Positions 18,524 through 26,821 of a stretch of 64,000 bases of DNA are shown one piece after another (the first letter of the stretch is position 1; each line of letters begins with the position of its first letter). This DNA is from UBA2357 sp041916775. GTDB taxonomy: Bacteria > Pseudomonadota > Gammaproteobacteria > Burkholderiales > Rhodocyclaceae. The notes under the pieces were generated by a model. It was not told where the DNA came from. It saw only the letters and a program-made list of their open reading frames with translations, and ran no database searches. The translations under genes were made by a program, and so were the position numbers. Location of the stretch: contig JAYRYZ010000009.1 of the NCBI GenBank assembly GCA_041916775.1, forward strand, positions 62,001-126,000, in the 5' to 3' direction.

Positions 18524-19945
18524 TCAGCGGTGCGCGACATCGAGCTTGTCCACCGTATCGAACTCGAACTTGATTTCCTTCCAGGTTTCCATTGCCACAC
18601 GCAGTTCGGGGCTCGCCTTGGCGGCCTCGGTGAGCACCGCGCGGCCTTCCTTCTCGATCGCGACACCCTCGTTGCGCGCCTTCACGCAGGCCTCCAGCGC
18701 CACACGGTTGGCGCAGGCACCGGCGGCATTGCCCCACGGGTGGCCGAGCGTGCCGCCGCCGAACTGCAGCACGGCGTCGTCGCCGAAGATCGTCACCAGC
18801 GCCGGCATGTGCCACACATGGATGCCACCCGAGGCCACCGCGAACACCCCCGGCATCGATCCCCAGTCCTGGTCGAAGAAGATGCCGCGCGAGCGGTCCT
18901 CCTTGATGTAGCGCTCGCGCAGCAGGTCGATCCAGCCGAGCGTGGACTGGCGGTCGCCCTCGAGCTTGCCGACCACGGTGCCGGTGTGCAGGTGGTCGCC
19001 CCCCGACAGGCGCAGGATCTTGGTGAGCACGCGGAAGTGGATGCCGTGGTGCGGGTTGCGGTCCAGCACCGCATGCATCGCGCGGTGGATGTGCAGCAGC
19101 ATGCCGTTGTCGCGGCACCAGTTGGCGAGCCCGGTGTTGGCGCAGAAACCGCCGGTGATGTAGTCGTGCATGATGATGCGGCTGCCGATGGATTTGGCAT
19201 ACTCGGCGCGCTTGTACATTTCTTCCGGCGTGGGCGCGGTGACGTTGAGATAGTGGCCCTTGCGCTCGCCGGTCTCCTGCTCGGCCTTGTCGATCGCCTC
19301 CTGCACGAAGTCGAAGCGCTGCTTCCAGCGCATGAAGGGCTGCGAGTTGACGTTCTCGTCGTCCTTGGTGAAATCCAGCCCGCCACGCAGGCACTCATAC
19401 ACCGCGCGGCCGTAGTTCTTCGCGGACAGCCCGAGCTTGGGCTTGATCGTGCAGCCCAGCATCGGCCGGCCATACTTGTTCATCACGTCGCGCTCGACCT
19501 GGATGCCGTGCGGCGGCCCGCCGCAGGTCTTCACATACGCGATCGGGAAGCGCACATCCTCCAACCGCAGCGCGCGCACTGCCTTGAAGCCGAACACGTT
19601 GCCCACCAGCGAGGTGAACACGTTCACCACCGAACCCTCCTCGAAGAGGTCGATCGGGTAGGCGATGAAGGCGTAGAAGCAAGTGTCGTCGCCCGGCACG
19701 TCCTCGATGCGGTAGGCACGGCCCTTGTAGTAATCCAGGTCGGTGAGGAGATCGGTCCACACCGTGGTCCAGGTGCCGGTGGAGGACTCCGCCGCCACTG
19801 CCGCGGCCGCTTCCTCGCGGTCCACACCCGGCTGCGGGGTGATCTTGAAACAGGCGAGGATGTCGGTGTCCTTCACCGTGTACTCGGGTTCCCAGTAGGT
19901 GCCGCGGTACTCCTTGACACCCGCGTTCCATGTCTTGACGGCCAT
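18524..19945 (-). CDS. cbbL: RubisCO large subunit, form IA
   Basis: The 473-residue large subunit of ribulose-1,5-bisphosphate carboxylase/oxygenase catalyses CO2 fixation in the Calvin cycle. Active-site features are intact: CTIKPKLGLS with the catalytic lysines at about 168 and 170, GGLDFTKDDE with the carbamylated Lys at about 194 and the Mg ligands Asp/Glu at 196-197, and loop 6 GKLEGD. The N-terminus MAVKTWNAGVKEYRGTYW and the overall sequence are of form IA. The neighbouring cbbQ and cbbO, with no carboxysome genes, place it in the IAq group. The start at 19945 has a strong Shine-Dalgarno (GGAGGAGAG) directly upstream. Transcription is divergent from cbbR. Confidence 0.97.
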   Translation of the reverse strand: MAVKTWNAGVKEYRGTYWEPEYTVKDTDILACFKITPQPGVDREEAAAAVAAESSTGTWTTVWTDLLTDLDYYKGRAYRIEDVPGDDTCFYAFIAYPIDLFEEGSVVNVFTSLVGNVFGFKAVRALRLEDVRFPIAYVKTCGGPPHGIQVERDVMNKYGRPMLGCTIKPKLGLSAKNYGRAVYECLRGGLDFTKDDENVNSQPFMRWKQRFDFVQEAIDKAEQETGERKGHYLNVTAPTPEEMYKRAEYAKSIGSRIIMHDYITGGFCANTGLANWCRDNGMLLHIHRAMHAVLDRNPHHGIHFRVLTKILRLSGGDHLHTGTVVGKLEGDRQSTLGWIDLLRERYIKEDRSRGIFFDQDWGSMPGVFAVASGGIHVWHMPALVTIFGDDAVLQFGGGTLGHPWGNAAGACANRVALEACVKARNEGVAIEKEGRAVLTEAAKASPELRVAMETWKEIKFEFDTVDKLDVAHR

Positions 19946-20049
19946 GCTCTCCTCCTGATCTCGTTGTTGTCGTTGCCGCGTGCGCCTGCGCGAGGCTTGC
20001 ACCCATCTTCGCGCAGTCAACGCATAAACAACAGTCACGATTTTCTATA

Positions 20050-20077
20050 CCATGCATAGACTTTGATCTATGCATGG
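20050..20077. promoter_or_regulatory. Dyad in the cbbR-cbbL intergenic region, probable CbbR operator
   Basis: The 11-bp arms CCATGCATAGA and TCTATGCATGG are perfect and separated by 6 nt. The inner ATAGA-TCTAT part has the T/A-bounded dyad form favoured by LysR regulators. It lies between the divergent cbbR and cbbL genes and ends 8 bp before the preferred cbbR start, about 105 bp before the cbbL start. Binding here could repress cbbR and activate cbbL. Known biology of CbbR supports this; the exact site is inference. Confidence 0.6.
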
Positions 20078-20085
20078 AGCCGGAC

Positions 20086-20970
20086 ATGCGCCACGCCACC
20101 TTCCGCCAACTGGAGATCTTCGAGGCCATCGCCCGCCATGGCAGCTTCACCCGTGCCGCCGAGGTGCTGCACCTCACCCAGCCGACGATCTCGATGCAGG
20201 TACGCAAGCTCAGCGACGCAGTCGGGGTGACGCTGTTCGAGCAGGTCGGCAAGCGTATCGTGCTCACCGAGGCCGGACAGGATCTGGCCCGCGCCGCGCG
20301 CGAAACCTTCGACATCCTCGACCGCTTCGAAATGACCGTGGCCGAGCGCCAGGGCCTGCGCCGCGGCCGGCTGCGGCTGGCGGCGATCACCACCGCCTCG
20401 TACTTCGCGCCGCGCCTGCTGGGCGAGTTCCAGCGCCGCTACCCCGGCATCGAGGTATCGCTGCGCGTCACCAACCGCGAGCAGATTCTCGCCAGCATCG
20501 CCGACAAGCTCGACGACCTCTACATCCTCGGCCAGCCTCCGGAGGATATCGACGTCGTCTCCACCCCTTTCATGGACAACCCGCTGGTCGCGATCGCCGC
20601 GCCCGACCACCCGCTCGCCGCCGCGCGCGCCATCCCCCTCGCCCGCCTTGCCGCCGAGCCCTGGCTGATGCGCGAGCCCGGCTCCGGCACGCGCAAGGCG
20701 ATCGAGCGGCTGTTCTCAGCGCACCGCCTCGCAATCGCCCCACGCCTCGAGCTCGGCGCCGACGAGGCGATCAAGCACGCGGTACTCGCCGGCCTGGGCA
20801 TCTCCGCCCTCTCCGCCCAGACGCTGGTGCTCCACCCCCCCGGCCAGTTCGCCATCCTCGACGCCGAGCACTTCCCGGTGCTGCGCCACTGGTACATCGC
20901 CCACCCCGGCAGCCGCGAGCTCTCACCCGCGGCGCGGGGGTTCAAGACGTATCTGCTGAACCAGGGGTGA
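20086..20970 (+). CDS. cbbR: LysR-family regulator of the cbb operon
   Basis: The protein has about 294 residues. An N-terminal winged helix (FRQLEIFEAIARHGSFTRAA, then LTQPTISMQVRKLSD) precedes a LysR effector domain (about 90-290). CbbR proteins sense metabolites such as RuBP or NADPH and activate RubisCO genes. The divergent position next to cbbL supports this role. Two starts are possible, 20074 and 20086. I choose 20086 because GGAG sits 6 nt before it and 20074 lies inside the operator dyad. A hairpin at 20988-21009 follows the stop. Confidence 0.9.
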   Translation: MRHATFRQLEIFEAIARHGSFTRAAEVLHLTQPTISMQVRKLSDAVGVTLFEQVGKRIVLTEAGQDLARAARETFDILDRFEMTVAERQGLRRGRLRLAAITTASYFAPRLLGEFQRRYPGIEVSLRVTNREQILASIADKLDDLYILGQPPEDIDVVSTPFMDNPLVAIAAPDHPLAAARAIPLARLAAEPWLMREPGSGTRKAIERLFSAHRLAIAPRLELGADEAIKHAVLAGLGISALSAQTLVLHPPGQFAILDAEHFPVLRHWYIAHPGSRELSPAARGFKTYLLNQG

Positions 20971-21308
20971 TGCGGCGATCGCAAGCGGCGCCATGATCCG
21001 CCATGGCGCAAGCGTACGGCACCGAGCGCGGTACACCAGCACGCCAAGACTTGCTCCGCGAGTGCATTACCAAGTACCGCTTGGAGGGGGCGTAGCGGGA
21101 ACGCCTGGAATAGAGGAGAGAGTAAAGCAGGCAAACTGTCCCGAAGGCACTCGCATGCACCAGAGTGGGTGGCAAACTTGCGAAATCCTGCCCGTTGGCG
21201 TTGTAGGTGGGTGCGGCATGGCCGACGCATCGACGTACCCTTACGCGGTGTCGGATGCACACACCGCGCTGGCGCGCGGGTCGGACTGAGCGGTGCGGCC
21301 GAAGCGGC
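20971..21308. other. Convergent intergenic region without recognisable gene
   Basis: This stretch lies between the stops of cbbR and the MCP gene. I see two hairpins: 20988-21009 (arms GCGCCATG and CATGGCGC, 6-nt loop) and 21244-21268 (arms CGCGGTGT and ACACCGCG, 9-nt loop). Neither has a T-run, but each could end one of the convergent transcripts. Short open frames here show no family resemblance. Confidence 0.45.
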
Positions 21309-22598
21309 TCAGCGCCCGGCGTGCTTTTCGATGCTGGCGAAGATGCGCTCGAAGGCGGCGACGAGCGCATCGCGCTCCGCGTCGCTGTTGCGCCAGCGGC
21401 CGGAGCGTGCCTGCTCGATGGCGGCGGCCTCGTCGGGGTCGGTGATCGACTCGGCGGAGTTCTGGCCGCTGACAGCCTGGCTCGCGTTGGCCCGTGTGGC
21501 CTGGGCACGGGCGACGTTGTGCATCAGCCGTTGCATGCGCGCCGTGCCCTCGACGATTCCGTCCACCTGGCCGCCCACCTCGGCTGCGGCACGCGCGGAG
21601 CCGGTGAGGTTGGTACCGAAGCTCTCGGCCGTGTTTCTCGCGCTTTCCACCGCGCCGCCGAGATGGGTCATGTTGTCCGATACACCGGCCATCGCCTGGC
21701 TGAGCGCAGCGATGCCCTTGCCGATTTCGGTGACCGCTTGCTGCGTCTGGTCGGCAAGCTTGCCGACCTCCTCGGCGACGACAACGAAGCCGCGGCCGGC
21801 TTCGCCCGCGCGTGCGGATTCGATCGCGGCGTTGAGGGCAAGCAGGTTGGTCTGCTTCGCAATCTGGTCGATGCGTGCGGTCATGCTGCGCATTGCCGCG
21901 GTCGTGTCGCGCAATTCGACCATGGCGCTGACACTCTGGCGAGTGGAGTCGTGTGCTTCACCCAGCGAGCGGTTCATGTCGCCGGCTGCACCCGCCATGC
22001 GCTGGGCGGCGTCACAGAACCCGCTGGCGAGCTCGCGCACGGTGGCAGCGCGCGTGTCGACGTCTGCGAGTGCGCTGTTGACCTGCTCGATGACGCTGTG
22101 CAGGCCGCTCTCGGAGCGTGCGAAGATGCGCGACAGCAGCGCCTCGCGCGCCACCGTGCCGCGCGCCTCCTGCAGGCGGTCGAGCAGCTTCTGCATGCGT
22201 TCGAGCACCTGGCGGAAGGTGCCGTGCAGGCCGTCCGTCTGCAGCCGCCGCCAATCGCGCCCCTCGATCGTGGCTTCCATGCCGCCGAGCATCTCGCGGA
22301 AGGCGGTCTCGGTCTGGTCGAGCGAAGCGTTGAGCCGCGTGCGCAGCCGTTCGATGCCAGGATCGCGCTGGGCGCGCGGCACGCGGTCGCTGAGCTTGCC
22401 GACTGCGACCTTGTCGAGCAGCGTGCCGAGTTCGCCGACCGCATCGTGATCGCGCGTTGGCCACAGCAGGATCAGCAGACCGACGAGCAGCGGCGCGAGT
22501 GCCACAGGCGGCGACCACCACATTAGCCCTGCCGCCAGCGCGATCAGGCCGGCCAGCGGCCAGCGGCGCGCCTCAAAGCGCGAAAACCAGTTGCTCAT
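21309..22598 (-). CDS. Membrane methyl-accepting chemotaxis protein, signalling half of a split Aer-like receptor
   Basis: The 429-residue protein has two adjacent N-terminal membrane segments (about residues 13-30 and 33-48) and no periplasmic sensor domain. A HAMP-like linker and an MCP signalling domain follow, with the conserved tip IDQIAKQTNLLALNAAIESARAGEAGRGFVVVAEEVGKLA. It should control CheA/CheW. Its start overlaps the end of the upstream PAS gene by 26 bp in a different frame. With the PAS partner it reproduces the domain order of Aer, the energy-taxis receptor, as two polypeptides. Confidence 0.86.
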   Translation of the reverse strand: MSNWFSRFEARRWPLAGLIALAAGLMWWSPPVALAPLLVGLLILLWPTRDHDAVGELGTLLDKVAVGKLSDRVPRAQRDPGIERLRTRLNASLDQTETAFREMLGGMEATIEGRDWRRLQTDGLHGTFRQVLERMQKLLDRLQEARGTVAREALLSRIFARSESGLHSVIEQVNSALADVDTRAATVRELASGFCDAAQRMAGAAGDMNRSLGEAHDSTRQSVSAMVELRDTTAAMRSMTARIDQIAKQTNLLALNAAIESARAGEAGRGFVVVAEEVGKLADQTQQAVTEIGKGIAALSQAMAGVSDNMTHLGGAVESARNTAESFGTNLTGSARAAAEVGGQVDGIVEGTARMQRLMHNVARAQATRANASQAVSGQNSAESITDPDEAAAIEQARSGRWRNSDAERDALVAAFERIFASIEKHAGR

Positions 22599-23094
22599 AG
22601 CTCATCCCCATCTGGGTCAAGGCGCCGACCAGCACGCCGGTGCCGGCGGCGATCGCATCGCGCGCGCCAGCCTGCTTTTCCGCAGCCAGCATCTGGCGAT
22701 ACACCGGCTCCACCTTGCCGATCGCGTCCCGACGCGGGCAGCGCCGCACCGAGGTGTAGCCGATGATCCGGCCGCTGGCGTCGAAGTCCGGTGTGATGTG
22801 GGTGAACACCCAGTAGAAGCCGCCATCCTTGGACATGTTCTTGACGTAGGCGAAGAACTCCTTGCCCGCGGCGATGGTGTCCCACGCGAGCTTGAACGCC
22901 GCGCGCGGCATGTCCGGGTGACGGATGATGTTGTGCTGGCTGCCGAGCAGTTCGTCCTCCGAGTATCCGGAGAACTCGATGAAAATGCCATTCCCATAGG
23001 TGATGCGACCGCTCGGATCCGTCTTGCTGACGATGAAATCCTGCTCGCGCATCACCCGCTCCTGCTGTGTGGGGATGATCTGCTTGTTCTTCAT
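22573..23094 (-). CDS. Stand-alone Aer-type PAS protein
   Basis: The 173-residue soluble protein is nearly all one PAS domain. It is strikingly like the FAD-binding PAS of Aer: FIEFSGYSEDELLGSQHNIIRHPDMPRAAF, then VKNMSKDGGFYWVFTHITP. The flavin in Aer senses redox or oxygen state. The C-terminal 40 residues are helical. The start at 23094 has GGGAGGG upstream and is preferred over a start 5 codons earlier. It is co-transcribed with the overlapping MCP gene. FAD binding is inferred from similarity. Confidence 0.85.
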   Translation of the reverse strand: MKNKQIIPTQQERVMREQDFIVSKTDPSGRITYGNGIFIEFSGYSEDELLGSQHNIIRHPDMPRAAFKLAWDTIAAGKEFFAYVKNMSKDGGFYWVFTHITPDFDASGRIIGYTSVRRCPRRDAIGKVEPVYRQMLAAEKQAGARDAIAAGTGVLVGALTQMGMSYEQLVFAL

Positions 23095-23201
23095 GCGGCC
23101 CTCCCACAAGGCACTCGTGCCTGATTGGCCTTGCCGCAGGCCGGCAAGACACGTTGTCGATTACCACGCTCAGGCTGTTATCGGCACGATTGCGAGTTTC
23201 C

Positions 23202-24170
23202 TCAATCATTAAGGCCTCCCCCTTGATCGACGTCAAGCGTGGCGCGCGCTCCAGCACGCTCCGCCAGCGCCACGTCCCAGGGTGGCATGGGGCCGCCGAA
23301 ACGCGCTGCCAGATCGTCCAGCAACAGGCGCAGCGCCAGCGGCTGATGCGCGCGCGAGAGATAGATCGCGTGAATGCCCAGCACCTCGGGCTCGAAATCC
23401 GGCAGCAAGGGCACGAGCGCTCCGGAGCGCAGTTCGTCGCCGAGGTAGTAGGTCGGCAACATGCCGACTCCCGCACCCGCCAGCACCGCGCGTCGCAGCA
23501 CTGCGGTCTCGTTGGTGTGGAAGCACCAACTGACCGGCACCTCGTACGTCTTGCCATCGCGCTGGAAGCGGTACTGCCTGCCGATTCCGAACGCGTGCGC
23601 GACGCAGCGATGGGCGCGCAATTCCTCCGGCGTGCGCGGCATGCCGTACCGTTCCAGGTAGTACGGCGACGCGCACAGGATCGAGCGGCACACCGTCAGC
23701 GGGCGCGCGATCACCGCGGGGTCCAACGTATTGGTGATGCGCACGGCGAGATCGACACGCTCGGCGACCAGATCCGTTGCCTTGTCGGCAACCGAAAGCA
23801 TGATCTCGATCTGTGCATGTCGCTGCTGGAAGGCCACCAGCGCAGCGGCGAGTTGGGCATCGGCAAACGAACTCGAGGTGATCACGCGCAGCACGCCGGC
23901 CGGCTCACGGCTGCGCTCGGCGGCGATGTGCCGCGCCTCGTCCGCCATGTCCAGCAGTTGCCGACAAGCCGGCAGCGCCGCGAGGCCTGCGTCGGTGAGG
24001 CTGATCTTGCGGGTGGTGCGGTGCAGCAGGCGGGCGCCGAACCAGGCTTCCACCGCCGCGAGATAGCGGCTGACCATCGCGGCAGACATGTCGAGGTGTT
24101 CGGCCGCCTGGGTGAGGCTCCCACGGTCCGCGACCTCAACGAACACCGTTACCGCCGTGAGTCTGTCCAT
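23202..24170 (-). CDS. LysR-family transcriptional regulator
   Basis: The 322-residue protein has an N-terminal winged helix (MDRLTAVTVFVEVADRGSLTQAAEHLDMSAAMVSRYLAAVE) followed by a LysR effector-binding domain, of the CrgA/AaeR-like group in which the helix-turn-helix opens with MDRL. It is divergent from the metallo-beta-lactamase-fold gene at 24277, about 106 bp away, which is the usual arrangement for a LysR regulator and its target. The effector is unknown. The C-terminal codons contain a sequence close to an FNR site (23223-23236). Confidence 0.87.
   Translation of the reverse strand: MDRLTAVTVFVEVADRGSLTQAAEHLDMSAAMVSRYLAAVEAWFGARLLHRTTRKISLTDAGLAALPACRQLLDMADEARHIAAERSREPAGVLRVITSSSFADAQLAAALVAFQQRHAQIEIMLSVADKATDLVAERVDLAVRITNTLDPAVIARPLTVCRSILCASPYYLERYGMPRTPEELRAHRCVAHAFGIGRQYRFQRDGKTYEVPVSWCFHTNETAVLRRAVLAGAGVGMLPTYYLGDELRSGALVPLLPDFEPEVLGIHAIYLSRAHQPLALRLLLDDLAARFGGPMPPWDVALAERAGARATLDVDQGGGLND
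23223..23236. promoter_or_regulatory. FNR/ANR-like site upstream of the aerotaxis gene pair
   Basis: TTGAT-N4-GTCAA differs from the FNR consensus TTGAT-N4-ATCAA at one position. It lies 129 bp before the PAS-protein start, just inside the end of the LysR gene. Oxygen control of an aerotaxis receptor would make sense, but a chance match in coding sequence cannot be excluded. Confidence 0.3.
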
Positions 24171-24276
24171 TTCGCCGATCCATGCAATAAAACATCAACT
24201 GAAATGCACTTTATCCTCCATCCAGCAAAAATTAAAGTGCGCCTCACACCTCCAACTCATCCACAAGGACAGCATC

Positions 24277-25179
24277 ATGATCTTCACACACACCGCTCGC
24301 ACGCTGGCGCGCCTGCTCGCACCGGGCCTCGTCACCCTCGCCATGGTCGCCACGACCGGGGCTGCGGCTCAGACACAGGCGCCGCTGACGCTCAAGGTGC
24401 ATAACACCGGCAGCGGCAGCTTTCATGTGAACGCGGTGGTCGTGAGCGGCCCGACAGAGGCGATGGTGATCGACAGCGGCTTCACCCGCGCCGACGCGCT
24501 GCGCGTGGCAGCCGATGTACTGGACAGCGGCAAGACGCTCACGACGATTCTCATCAGCAATGCCGACCCTGACTTCTACTTCGGCGCCGAGGTGCTGAAG
24601 GCGCAGTTCCCCGGCGCCCGCGTGGTGAGCACCCCTGCGGTGCGCGAGAAGATCCAGGCCAAGCTCGATGCCAAGCTCGCCTTCTGGGGGCCGAAGATGG
24701 GTGCGAACGCCCCGCGTCAGCCGATTGTCCCGGAAGCGCTGGACGACACCACGCTGCGCCTGGATGGCGAGGCGATCGAAGTGCGCGGTACAGCGGGCGT
24801 GCTGGCGCATCGCCCCTATGTGTGGATCCCCTCGATCAGGACGATCGCAGGCAACATCGCAGTATTCGGCAATCTGCATGTATGGACCGCCGACACCCAG
24901 TCACCCGCCGAGCGCTCCGCCTGGCTGGCCCAACTGGACGAGATGGAGGCGCTGCAGCCCGCGACGGTGGTGCCTGGTCACATGGCCGCCGGCACGCCGC
25001 TGGATGGCGGGGCGATCCGCCATACCCGCAGCTACCTGCAGCGCTTCGAGCACGAGACAGCACGCGCTGCCAACGCTGCCGAGTTGATCGACGCGATGAA
25101 GCGAGCCTACCCCGAGGCGGGGCTCGGCATCGCCCTGGACATCGGCGCCAAGGTCGCCAAGGGCGAGATGAAGTGGTAA
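24277..25179 (+). CDS. Exported metallo-beta-lactamase-fold protein with altered metal site
   Basis: The 300-residue protein has a signal peptide (about residues 1-35, ending GAAAQ) and a metallo-beta-lactamase fold (about 40-255). The hallmark HxHxDH motif is replaced by NADPDF (in LISNADPDFYFG), so most of the first metal site is missing. The later VVPGHMAAG His is kept. The same substitution is, as I recall, seen in a subfamily of MBL-fold proteins, so it may be an inherited trait and not damage. The start at 24277 follows AAGGAC. Divergent transcription from the LysR gene suggests regulation by it. Activity is unknown. Confidence 0.75.
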   Translation: MIFTHTARTLARLLAPGLVTLAMVATTGAAAQTQAPLTLKVHNTGSGSFHVNAVVVSGPTEAMVIDSGFTRADALRVAADVLDSGKTLTTILISNADPDFYFGAEVLKAQFPGARVVSTPAVREKIQAKLDAKLAFWGPKMGANAPRQPIVPEALDDTTLRLDGEAIEVRGTAGVLAHRPYVWIPSIRTIAGNIAVFGNLHVWTADTQSPAERSAWLAQLDEMEALQPATVVPGHMAAGTPLDGGAIRHTRSYLQRFEHETARAANAAELIDAMKRAYPEAGLGIALDIGAKVAKGEMKW

Positions 25180-25287
25180 GCAGAAGCCGCTACGACCTGC
25201 CCCGTCGCATCGGGTGACTGGCAGCGGCGCCTGGCCGCCGCAGTGGAGCGGCAAGCCCGCCCGAGCTCCGGGCGGGCACCAGAGGTG

Positions 25288-26622
25288 TCAGGCGTCCGCG
25301 ACGCCGTTGCTGCCCGGTTTGGCCTTGGCGGTCCGACGCCTGCGTGCCGGTTTGGCCGCGGGTTCGTCAGACGAGGCGGGCACGGAAGGGACAGGCTCCG
25401 GCGCCGCGGGCGAAGGTGGCTGAGTCGGTGCATCCTGCGCAGCAGTCGCCTTGGGCTTGCCGCGCCGCCCGCCGCGCGCCTTCACGGGTTGTGCGGCAGG
25501 CTCGGATACGGCAGGCGTTTCGGCAGCCACTTCAGTGGGCGCAGCAAGCGCCACCGCCTCGGCCACGGCGGGCTGCTGCTGCGGCTCGGGGGGTGTCGTG
25601 TCCTGAGCCGCAGGCGGTGCCTGCACCTCGGGCGCTGCAGCGGCTTCGGCCGGCGCAAGCTCCTTGGTACGCCCACCGCGCCCGCGTCGGCGGGTTTCGC
25701 TCTTGGGCCTGGCGGACTCGTCCGCAGGCGGCAGGGGTGCATCGGCTGCGGCGCTTTCGGCGGTCGCGCTCACCTCCGGCATCACCGCCTCGCTGACGGC
25801 TGCGCTGCGGAACACGAAGGCGCCGGATTTCTCGTCGCGGCCGAAGTCGAGCAGACCCCGCGCCTTGGCTTCTTCCAGCAGGTTGCCGAAGGCGCGGAAG
25901 CCGAAGTAGGACTCGTTGAAGTCCGGCTTGCGGCGCTTGATCGCCTCCTTCAGCATGGACGCCCAGATCTTGCCGCTGTCGCCGCGCTCGGCCACGAGCG
26001 CGTCGAAAGTCTGCACCGCGATCTCGATCGCCTTGCTGCGCCGCGCTTCGAGTTCGTCCTTGCGGCGCTTCTCGTCTTCCGTCGATCGCTTCTGCGTGTT
26101 GGAGACGGCCTCGCGGCTGTCGCGCTTGTGAGCGCTGCGCTGGGTCTCGCGCACCAGATCGTCGTAGAAGATGAACTCGTCGCAGTTGGCGATGAGAAGG
26201 TCCGAGGTGGATTGCTTCACACCCACGCCGATCACCTGCTTGGCGTTCTCGCGCAACTTGGAGACCAGCGGCGAGAAATCCGAATCGCCACTGATGATCA
26301 CGAAGGTGTTCACATGCGACTTGGTGTAGCAAAGATCGAGCGCGTCCACGACGAGGCGGATGTCGGCCGAATTCTTGCCGGATTGACGCACATGGGGGAT
26401 TTCGATGAGTTCGAAGTTGGCCTCGTGCATCGTGGCCTTGAAGCCCTTGTAGCGCTCCCAGTCGCAGTAGGCCTTCTTGACGACGATGCTGCCTTTCAGG
26501 AGCAGACGCTCGAGCACCGGCTTGATGTCGAACTTCTCGTACTTGGCATCGCGCACGCCGAGCGCGACGTTCTCGAAATCGCAGAACAGCGCCATGCTGA
26601 CGCTATCGGGGGATGAAGCCAT
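25288..26622 (-). CDS. NYN-domain protein with OST-HTH/LOTUS domain and basic tail
   Basis: The 444-residue protein starts with a NYN (LabA/DUF88-like) domain of the PIN-like nuclease fold (about 10-165). Its conserved acidic residues are in ALFCDFENV, ADIRLVVDAL and VIISGDSDFSPLV. An OST-HTH/LOTUS RNA-binding domain follows (about 205-290). A long Ala/Pro/Glu-rich tail contains Arg/Lys patches such as RRRGRGGRTK and RGGRRGKPK. It probably binds and cuts or silences RNA. The start at 26622 has GGAG 6 nt upstream. It lies downstream of infA and the cold-shock gene on the same strand. Confidence 0.84.
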   Translation of the reverse strand: MASSPDSVSMALFCDFENVALGVRDAKYEKFDIKPVLERLLLKGSIVVKKAYCDWERYKGFKATMHEANFELIEIPHVRQSGKNSADIRLVVDALDLCYTKSHVNTFVIISGDSDFSPLVSKLRENAKQVIGVGVKQSTSDLLIANCDEFIFYDDLVRETQRSAHKRDSREAVSNTQKRSTEDEKRRKDELEARRSKAIEIAVQTFDALVAERGDSGKIWASMLKEAIKRRKPDFNESYFGFRAFGNLLEEAKARGLLDFGRDEKSGAFVFRSAAVSEAVMPEVSATAESAAADAPLPPADESARPKSETRRRGRGGRTKELAPAEAAAAPEVQAPPAAQDTTPPEPQQQPAVAEAVALAAPTEVAAETPAVSEPAAQPVKARGGRRGKPKATAAQDAPTQPPSPAAPEPVPSVPASSDEPAAKPARRRRTAKAKPGSNGVADA

Positions 26623-26821
26623 GAGAATCTCCGGTAACAGGGGCTCTACGCCAAGCATCTTGCCGGAGGCGCGAGCTTGCGAGAAATGTGCCCATGCTAC
26701 CCGCGAGCGCGGCAATCGTCTCGCACCGAATGCAAAACAGCCGCGACTCGCCAGTGGGACGCGATCGAAACACGATCACGGTCGGGCATGCGCCCGGGGT
26801 GCTGCGGATGGAACCGCCGGG

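Noticed and set aside
18530..20059. 509-codon frame antisense to cbbL
   Set aside because: RubisCO on the other strand is certain, and the antisense product has no recognisable motifs.
20993..21289. 98-codon frame between cbbR and the MCP gene
   Set aside because: There is no family match, no clear ribosome site, and it lies in a hairpin-rich convergent spacer.
24277..25179. MBL-fold gene as a decayed pseudogene
   Set aside because: The frame, signal peptide and fold are intact, and the altered motif sits in a well-ordered position, so it is more likely a functional variant.
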